From the NCBI GenBank assembly GCA_964548225.1, contig CAZJQP010000010.1, positions 19,478-83,477 of the forward strand: a DNA stretch of 64,000 nt. Reading direction: 5' to 3'. This document shows, piece after piece, positions 58,213 to 64,000 of the stretch. The notes under the pieces were generated by a model that was not told the origin of the DNA, made no database searches, and saw nothing but the letters and a program-made list of their open reading frames with translations. The stretch's first letter is position 1. Each line of letters starts with the position of its first letter. Source of the stretch: CALMEH01 sp964548225 (GTDB lineage Bacteria; Acidobacteriota; Blastocatellia; Pyrinomonadales; Pyrinomonadaceae). Position numbers and translations under genes: made by a program.

Positions 58213-60981
58213 CTATTTTGGTGCTTCTAAAATCATTATCCTTCCGGTGGCGAAAATGTTGTTGTCATATTTGAATAAAATTTCCACTTCGCCCGCCGAT
58301 TTGGTTACGTCTCTAGTCAGCAAAACAGTTATTTCCGTATCCGTATTTTTGATAATTTGCAGTTCTTTTCCTTCAAACAACGCTTGTTTAGCATTCTTTA
58401 AATTCATTCCTTTGAAAACAATCGTTTTACTGGCATTAACAAAAACCTGCGACGGCAATGTTTCGGTAATCTTTGGCGGGTCTCCTTTCGGTAAAGCGTC
58501 GGGCAGTTCCAAAACAATCCGTTCGCCGCTATTCTTTTGTAGAACAATGCTTTTTATTATTTTTATTTCGTCGGTTGTTAATTGAAATTCGATAAAATTT
58601 TCGGTGCTGACGGTCGGGGTAATGGTTATTCCGCCGCTTGGCAAAATCGTGAGTTTGTCCAGATTAGTTCCGCTAATCCAATAGCGACTTCCGACACCGG
58701 TAATATCAGCCGCCTTGACTAATTTTACAGTCGCCTGCGAATCAAAATATAAACCTTTTGTAGCAAACCAATCAGTTCCCATCAGCGGGATTCTGAATGA
58801 AATTGCCGTGTCTTCTTTAAGCAAGGCGGAAGGAACGTCAACTATCACCATCAGGCATTTTTTGGTAAAAAAGGTATTGCTTTGGTCAGCGGCAACCGCC
58901 GCTCCGTCGGTTGTGAGAAGCGTTCCGTTATTTTGAAAAAACTGAACTTTACAACCAAATTCCTGCATTGCGTCTTTCGCCGTAAAAGCCGTATTTTTTA
59001 CTAAAACGAACGGTGGAAATTGCTGACTCTGTATATTATCTACTGTCAGATTTCCTAAATTAGTATTTTTTAACATCGCCGCAGTGTTATCGCTTTCGGT
59101 TTGGGTAGAATTTAATAAATTGAGAGATTTATTTTTTAACTTCAAGACGATTCTGCTGGATTTATCCGATATTGGAGCAACCGAAAGTTCATACAAGACA
59201 ACGCCGCTTACAGCCGGATTTTTACTTGGCATAACAATCGCAGTGCTGTTTCCGTATCTGCCATTGAGGACAATTTCACTTCCTACAAAAGCGTCTATCG
59301 TCGTGCGGATTTGCAGACTTTGGTCGGATTTGATGATTAGTCCGTTTGTCGGATTAGTGAAAACGCTGTTTCCGACCAGAACATTTGTGCCGCTGAAAAA
59401 ATTCTCGCCTTCGACCGAAAGAATGCCGTTTTTATCATCCAGCGCAAACCAACTTACGTTTTTGACTTTCGGTCTCAGACTCTCTTGAAATCTGCTCGTG
59501 GTTGGAACTGAAGCGGATGAAGTGAAATTTTTGGCGTTTCTTTCGTCATCATAGACGGTTAAGGTTTTTCGGTCATATTTTCTCCAATAAGTTTTAATTT
59601 CGACATTTAATTTGGATAAGTCTTTAATATCGAAAGTGTCGCTTCGGTCAAGTGAAAGAACGGCGAAAACCTGCCGCATTCCGGGCGAAACCGAACGGCG
59701 ACCGAGAACCGGACGAAATTGCCAACCGAAAGTCGGACTTTGCCCACTTAAATCTGCTTTGTCGGTTGGTGGCATCTTTTGATAGGTAATTGTGTCCGCG
59801 TCCTGATACAGATAAAAAGTTTGCCCGCGTCTTCTTTCCGAATAACCGAGCGTGAAAACCTTGAACACCGCCGAACCGCCGAAGGCATTGGATTTGGTGC
59901 TGAGTGCCGACGTATTATAAGTTTTTTCCTGCGGCATCAGAGCCACTACCGAAACCGGCTTGCCGTCTTGAGTTTTTACGGTCAATTCGACAAACGCCGC
60001 CATATCTTTGCTGTCTTTTGGCGGGTCGAGCGAAACATTTAACCCAACAACGGTTTGCAGACGTGCGCCGCTTCCGCCTTCGGACGCGAAGGTATGGTTG
60101 CCCGTTCCGGCATTGGTGTCAAATCTTATGGCGCGTCCGTATAATGCGTCTTCATAGGATTTGGCAATTTTAAAAGTATTGGCATCAATCCGAATAATAT
60201 AGTAATCATCAGTTGCGCTCATTCCTTTGGGCAGTATGCCGTCAGAAGTAAATCTGCCTCTTAAGCCGGTCGGAAATCCGTGTGCAGTAGCTGTAACTTT
60301 GATTTCGCCACCGTCATTAACAAAACTTGTGGAAGGAATTGTTCTTAAAATGCTTCCGACATCCGTTCGTAAGCGGTCGGAAATTGACCTTTCAAGTAGC
60401 ATTCGCAGATTAAATATTTTGTATGTCAGGTCAATCTGTTGAGTTAATAAGTCTTCCGAATTGATTCCGAATCTTGGTTGATATGAAGGAGAAGTTATCA
60501 AATCGGGAAGAGTCGGCGTTTTGCCCGCAAGTCCGGGCTGAGTCGTATTTTGTTCGCTGACGGTCAACTCACCGCTTCCATTCAGAGTTTGTTTTGTGGT
60601 TACACCGGGAATAGGAATTGTCCCAAACTCCAACGAGCGTGCCACATCGCGGCTTTGTGCGCCTTGAGCTAATCCGAGATTGGCATTAAGAGTAGTTTGG
60701 TCAATTACCCTGATACTTTGAAGTTGTCTGTCCAATTCTTCGAGCATTATCATCAGCGAACGATTATCAAATACTTTAGGTTCGCTAACACCTATTCCGT
60801 TGCAAACGCCCGCGCCGGAGTTTTGACGATTATTAGAACAAGGTTGACTATGAACGGTTAAAATAAAGCAAACGACAATTAAACCGCTTACCAAAGCAAT
60901 TTGCTTAACAATATTGAAAACAAAATCGCTTTGAGTCTCCGAATAGATAAAATTCCGCTCGCTGTTGATAACTTTTTTCAT
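58213..60981 (-). CDS. Large secreted/anchored protein with IPT/TIG-like repeats
   Basis: 922 residues. N-terminal helix at about 23-44 (IVKQIALVSGLIVVCFILTV, signal or anchor), then a helical region (about 60-200, FDNRSLMIMLEELDRQLQS), and a long beta-rich part with Ig-like units: SWFALDDKNGILSVEGENFF, VGSRYWISGTNLDKLTILP and PSQVFVNASKTIVFKGMNL resemble IPT/TIG or cell-surface Ig domains. Ends with VEILFKYDNNIFATGRIMIL. Unknown function; extracytoplasmic binding or structural role likely. Good ribosome-binding site (GGAGAGACC). Between two other unknown genes of the same strand. Confidence 0.65.
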   Translation of the reverse strand: MKKVINSERNFIYSETQSDFVFNIVKQIALVSGLIVVCFILTVHSQPCSNNRQNSGAGVCNGIGVSEPKVFDNRSLMIMLEELDRQLQSIRVIDQTTLNANLGLAQGAQSRDVARSLEFGTIPIPGVTTKQTLNGSGELTVSEQNTTQPGLAGKTPTLPDLITSPSYQPRFGINSEDLLTQQIDLTYKIFNLRMLLERSISDRLRTDVGSILRTIPSTSFVNDGGEIKVTATAHGFPTGLRGRFTSDGILPKGMSATDDYYIIRIDANTFKIAKSYEDALYGRAIRFDTNAGTGNHTFASEGGSGARLQTVVGLNVSLDPPKDSKDMAAFVELTVKTQDGKPVSVVALMPQEKTYNTSALSTKSNAFGGSAVFKVFTLGYSERRRGQTFYLYQDADTITYQKMPPTDKADLSGQSPTFGWQFRPVLGRRSVSPGMRQVFAVLSLDRSDTFDIKDLSKLNVEIKTYWRKYDRKTLTVYDDERNAKNFTSSASVPTTSRFQESLRPKVKNVSWFALDDKNGILSVEGENFFSGTNVLVGNSVFTNPTNGLIIKSDQSLQIRTTIDAFVGSEIVLNGRYGNSTAIVMPSKNPAVSGVVLYELSVAPISDKSSRIVLKLKNKSLNLLNSTQTESDNTAAMLKNTNLGNLTVDNIQSQQFPPFVLVKNTAFTAKDAMQEFGCKVQFFQNNGTLLTTDGAAVAADQSNTFFTKKCLMVIVDVPSALLKEDTAISFRIPLMGTDWFATKGLYFDSQATVKLVKAADITGVGSRYWISGTNLDKLTILPSGGITITPTVSTENFIEFQLTTDEIKIIKSIVLQKNSGERIVLELPDALPKGDPPKITETLPSQVFVNASKTIVFKGMNLKNAKQALFEGKELQIIKNTDTEITVLLTRDVTKSAGEVEILFKYDNNIFATGRIMILEAPK

Positions 60982-61056
60982 TATGGTCTCTCCAATTTTG
61001 AACTAAAGACAGAATCAAATTACAAAAATGTAAAAATCTTAATAATTTTTTGTTAA

Positions 61057-61824
61057 TTACAATTTCGGTTTATGGAACGGGATGGCTTTGACGGCTTGGT
61101 ATTCGGGGCTTTTGAAGCCGTATTCTGCGCCGACTAGTTGTTTGAAGCGGCGGGCGCGTTCGTGGATTGAGTCGGTGTCGAGGTAGAAGCGTTTGTTGCG
61201 GTTGGCGCGGTCGGTGGAGAGTCGGGCGACGGCGTTGATTGAGGCGGTGTGTTTGGTTTGGGTGTCGTCAACGAAGGAGCGCATTGCGGCAATGAGCAGG
61301 GCGGGTTTGGTAACGGAGGCGTATTCGGGTTGCGCTTCGAGATAGTCAATTAATTCATACATTGTCGAAATCTTGGCGGCACTGCTGGTTTGCGCGGCGG
61401 AGATGCCTTTGTCCGTTAAATCAAGAATCGGATTGCCGTTTTCATCGAGTTCGACTTTTTTGGCTTTGGCGCGTTTGCCTTGCAATTTTTTGAGATAACT
61501 GCGAGCGTCTTTGGCTTTTTCACGGCTTGCACCGCGTCCTTCAAAGGCGGCAATGGCTTCGGCGGCAAGCGAATCGAAACGGTCAATGTCGGTGGCGCGG
61601 TCGAGCGCGATTGTCCGCCAATCGGCGCGTGAATTTCCGACGGTTGTTTGCAATCCGGTGCATTCGTCGCGGAAATCTTTTATTGCATTGAGCTTCAAAT
61701 CATCGGGCGGATTGAGTTTCGGTTGGTCGAGCATTTCGCTTTGAGCAATTAGTTTGTTCCAAGATTCGAGCGTTTTCGGGTGTCCTGATTCGTATTGTTT
61801 TTTCGGGTTGTTTTCGGTTGGCAT
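61057..61824 (-). CDS. Hypothetical cytoplasmic helical protein
   Basis: 255 residues, hydrophilic, mostly helical, starting MPTENNPKKQYESGHPKTLE with strong AAAGGAG upstream. Conserved-looking segments include KNPSxRAD-type polar helices (VGNSRADWRTIALDRATDID), SYLKKLQGKRAKAKK and PEYASVTKPALLIAAMRSFV. No signal peptide or known domain; I cannot name it. First gene of the three-gene unit 61824-57946. A candidate promoter is at 61985-62013. Confidence 0.65.
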   Translation of the reverse strand: MPTENNPKKQYESGHPKTLESWNKLIAQSEMLDQPKLNPPDDLKLNAIKDFRDECTGLQTTVGNSRADWRTIALDRATDIDRFDSLAAEAIAAFEGRGASREKAKDARSYLKKLQGKRAKAKKVELDENGNPILDLTDKGISAAQTSSAAKISTMYELIDYLEAQPEYASVTKPALLIAAMRSFVDDTQTKHTASINAVARLSTDRANRNKRFYLDTDSIHERARRFKQLVGAEYGFKSPEYQAVKAIPFHKPKL

Positions 61825-61984
61825 AAATTTCTCCTTTTATTTTATTGGTTGTAAAATCACAGCGTCCGTCGGTGAACGGATATTAACAATTATTTTGTCC
61901 GAAATCATTTTGTGGAAAATGTTTCAGCAAGCATTCACATAAATACCGCAACATCAATGCCGTTTGTTATAATTGTTCAAGTGT

Positions 61985-62013
61985 TTTTTACGCCTGTTTT
62001 ACAAAAAAGTCAA
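61985..62013 (-). promoter_or_regulatory. Candidate sigma-70 promoter for the 61824 operon
   Basis: On the minus strand TTGACT, a 17-base spacer, then TAAAAA. The -35 is close to consensus, the -10 is weak. Would give a leader of about 150 bases. Confidence 0.35.
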
Positions 62014-62056
62014 GCCTTGACGAAGCGACTTCCAAACTACAATTCATTTTTTTTTT

Positions 62057-62126
62057 ACCACGAAAATACACAAAAACGCACGAAAAGAATCAATCTGTTT
62101 CGTGCGTTTCCGTGTATTTTCGTGGT
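62057..62126. repeat. Near-perfect 29-bp hairpin of CACGAAAA words
   Basis: ACCACGAAAATACACAAAAA on the left mirrors TTTCCGTGTATTTTCGTGGT on the right; loop of 12 bases. Related words occur at 63804. Confidence 0.9.
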
Positions 62127-62179
62127 TTCATCTTAAAAATAAATCTGTCCGATTACTTAAAGGTTGAACTCCGAACACT

Positions 62180-63760
62180 TTAATTTGTCGGCAATTTCGG
62201 CATTGCATCTTTCGGGTAGCGCGGCAGAAGTTCGTCGCGCATTGCGAGATTATAAACTGCGGCGGCGATGATGATTGCCGAACTCTTTACGTCGTCTTCG
62301 ATAACGCGCTCGTAAGTATCTAAATTCGTGTGCCAAGTGTGCGAACCGTATTCAATCGGGTCTTGGAAAACGCCGATGCCGGGCAGTCCGGCGTTGTTGA
62401 ACGATGTGTGGTCTGAGCCGCCGAGTCCGCGGCTTCGGGTGTTGATTGCGCCCAAGATGCCCAAATCTTCAAACGGTTTGACGGATTCGCGCAAGATGTC
62501 GGCGGCTTCTGTCGGACCGAAAACGCTCATTCCGCGTGCTTTGCCTGTGCCGGAATCAATGTTGAAATAGCCACCGAATTTTTCGTAAAACGGTTTCGGC
62601 GTTTCAAACGAACCGAAATGTTGCTTGACGTAGGCTTGCGAACCTAAAAGTCCTTGTTCTTCGCCCGACCAAAGCGCAACGCGGATTGTCCGACGCGGTT
62701 TCACGCCGAGGGCTTTTAAGATTCTTGCGGCTTCCATCATAATCGCACAACCGACGGCGTTATCCGTCGCGCCCGTCGCCGAATGCCAAGCATCGAGATG
62801 TCCGCCGAGCATAATTACTTCGTCTTTTTTGTCCGTTCCCGTGATTTCGCCGATGGTGTTGTAGGAAGTTTTGCCTTCGGGATAGATTTTGTTGCGGATG
62901 TCGAACTCCAATGAAACGGGCGTGCCGTCTGCCATAATTCGTGCAATGCGTCCGAAATCTTCGTTTCGCATCACGACCGTCGGAATGGCTTTTTTAACGT
63001 CGTAATTGCCGCCGCTAAAGGCGCGGATTTGTCCGTGTTCGCGTCCCGCGTCGTTGATGCGGACGAGTGCGCCGCTGGTCAGAATAAATTTATTGAGCTG
63101 TTCGTTGATTTGTTGAAAACTCAGTTGTCCTTGCTTTGGTGTCGGCGTTGGTTGCGGTGTCGGAAAAGGTTGCGGTGTGGCGTTCGGATTCAGACGTTGT
63201 TTGACCACTTCATCGCTCAGACGTTTCGGTTGCGGATTGATGTTGACGGGAATTACGGCAGGTTTGCCCATCAAAAGCATTTTGCCGCGCACTTTTGTTT
63301 TGATTGAGTCAAAATAAGCGGTCAATTCTTCCTGCGTCGGACGCTCAGGCAAAATAATCTGAAATACTTGTCCGCGGGCAACGAGGCGTGTGCTTGGTGT
63401 CCACGCCAGAACCTCAAAAACCAGCGAATCTTTCACCGGCGCGGTAATAAATCCCGAAGCACGTTCATTCACCCAACCGACATTGCCAAAGTCCCAAGGT
63501 TCGAGCCGCGCTTCATCGAATCCCCAAGTTTTCATACGGTTTGCCGCCCATTCTCCGGCGGCTTTGAGATTCGGCGAACCTGTTAGACGCGGTCCGTAAA
63601 TATCGGTTAAAACTTGCAGAGTTTTCATAATCTGCGAATTGTTTTTTCCTTCATTGCGAATCTTTTGGTTGATTTCAGAATCAAATTGCGCCGAAGCCGT
63701 TTGAATTAAAAATGCTAAAAGCAAAAATAGCGTCGTAAATTTCATTGTCGTCTTTTTCAT
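62180..63760 (-). CDS. M28-family zinc aminopeptidase/carboxypeptidase, secreted
   Basis: 526 residues with a signal peptide (ends QTASAQ). Di-zinc M28 catalytic features: MLGGHLDAWHSATGATDNAV (His and bridging Asp, about 316-336), LWSGEEQGLLGS (catalytic and ligand Glu, about 365) and GGSDHTSFNNAGLP (His, about 450). The region between (about 115-260), including a Pro-rich loop (PFPTPQPTPTPKQG), holds a PA-like insertion. Secreted peptidase for peptide scavenging. Preceded by an ATG at 63760 with ATG 63745 as alternative. Confidence 0.94.
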   Translation of the reverse strand: MKKTTMKFTTLFLLLAFLIQTASAQFDSEINQKIRNEGKNNSQIMKTLQVLTDIYGPRLTGSPNLKAAGEWAANRMKTWGFDEARLEPWDFGNVGWVNERASGFITAPVKDSLVFEVLAWTPSTRLVARGQVFQIILPERPTQEELTAYFDSIKTKVRGKMLLMGKPAVIPVNINPQPKRLSDEVVKQRLNPNATPQPFPTPQPTPTPKQGQLSFQQINEQLNKFILTSGALVRINDAGREHGQIRAFSGGNYDVKKAIPTVVMRNEDFGRIARIMADGTPVSLEFDIRNKIYPEGKTSYNTIGEITGTDKKDEVIMLGGHLDAWHSATGATDNAVGCAIMMEAARILKALGVKPRRTIRVALWSGEEQGLLGSQAYVKQHFGSFETPKPFYEKFGGYFNIDSGTGKARGMSVFGPTEAADILRESVKPFEDLGILGAINTRSRGLGGSDHTSFNNAGLPGIGVFQDPIEYGSHTWHTNLDTYERVIEDDVKSSAIIIAAAVYNLAMRDELLPRYPKDAMPKLPTN

Positions 63761-63803
63761 AATTTTTAAAAAGCTGTGTTCAAGCTCAAATAAGACTAAA
63801 AAT

Positions 63804-63887
63804 TTAACCGCGAATTAACACGAAACAACACGAAATTTGCCTAGTTTCTTGTTGTTTCGTGCCGTTTCGTGTAATTTCGTGGTTAAA
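63804..63887. repeat. Inverted repeat of CACGAAA words
   Basis: TAACCGCGAATTAACACGAA and CGTGTAATTTCGTGGTTA arms, imperfect over about 31 bases; words shared with 62057-62126. Confidence 0.85.
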
Positions 63888-63953
63888 AAAACCTAAATTC
63901 GAGTTTTCAAATTCTAGAGCAGATTTGAGTTGAGTGTTTAGAAAGCAAGGGCA

Positions 63954-64000
63954 GAAACACGACTGTTAAGGAGTGTGTTGATGGTTGAGCGTTTTGACAC
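63954..64000. repeat. Second copy of the GGCAGAAACAC element, cut by the window end
   Basis: GGCAGAAACACGACTGTTAA followed by GGAGTGTGTT matches the reverse complement of the right half of the element at 57524 with few changes, and TTTGACAC recurs. Confidence 0.75.

Larger units (their letters stand above)
61825..62179. other. Intergenic region holding a promoter candidate and a long hairpin
   Basis: 355 bases with no ORF. Contains the minus-strand promoter candidate (61985-62013) and the CGAAAATACAC hairpin (62057-62126) listed separately. Confidence 0.6.

Overview
The window reads as a chromosomal stretch of a Gram-negative, low-to-moderate-GC member of the Acidobacteriota, probably near Blastocatellia/Pyrinomonadaceae. 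This is inferred from gene content: an acidobacterial-type VWFA-related secreted protein, a very large TonB-type receptor with an N-terminal carboxypeptidase-regulatory domain, a secretin ending in a cohesin-like domain, zinc-ribbon/FHA/kinase proteins, several adjacent MacB-type permeases and a YtxJ-type protein. I saw no rRNA, tRNA or CRISPR array.

Layout. 1-1921: end of an Opp/Dpp-type ATPase gene and a Yip1-family membrane protein. 1962-10737 (minus): one long MacAB-like operon in the order adaptor, ATPase, small membrane protein and four permease paralogues, ending in a 21-nt-repeat ORF. 11069-16756 (plus): Ser/Thr signalling block with an FHA protein, a kinase-FHA protein, an RDD membrane protein and an FHA-GAF-SpoIIE phosphatase. 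16760-23353: an island holding a type III restriction-modification system (mod, res) with a RAYT transposase gene between the two subunits and about nine REPIN palindromes in the gaps. It separates a sugar isomerase gene from a Gfo/Idh dehydrogenase gene. 24450-26916: zinc-ribbon, VWA and coiled-coil membrane proteins. 27334-32011: secretin, two pseudopilins and a PilM-like protein. 32097-34858: ECF sigma factor, DUF4870 protein, anti-sigma factor and bactofilin-like membrane protein. 35037-40181: secreted DUF5666-like protein, TonB-type receptor and a secreted protein. 40529-44611 (minus): rplM-rpsI-rpsB-tsf-pyrH-frr. 44699-48468: NUDIX hydrolase, two tandem uracil-DNA glycosylase paralogues and coaBC. 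48599-51419: prenyl diphosphate synthase, Uma2 nuclease and squalene/phytoene synthase. 51384-57522: small conserved proteins, alpha-glucan phosphorylase, macro-domain protein and isoaspartyl peptidase. 57636-61824: a 21-nt heptad minisatellite and an operon of three uncharacterised genes. 62180-63760: M28 peptidase.

Three repeat systems stand out. (a) REPINs clustered around a RAYT gene inside a restriction-modification locus, whose methyltransferase has a strikingly AT-rich target-recognition segment. (b) Two separate minisatellites with an exact 21-nt period that encode heptads. (c) Many intergenic hairpins built from tandem words, mostly of about 7 nt. Related word arrays also lie in frame inside several genes, at linkers or N-terminal leaders.

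Coordinates of start codons were chosen by family alignment memory and visible ribosome-binding sites; no database search was possible.
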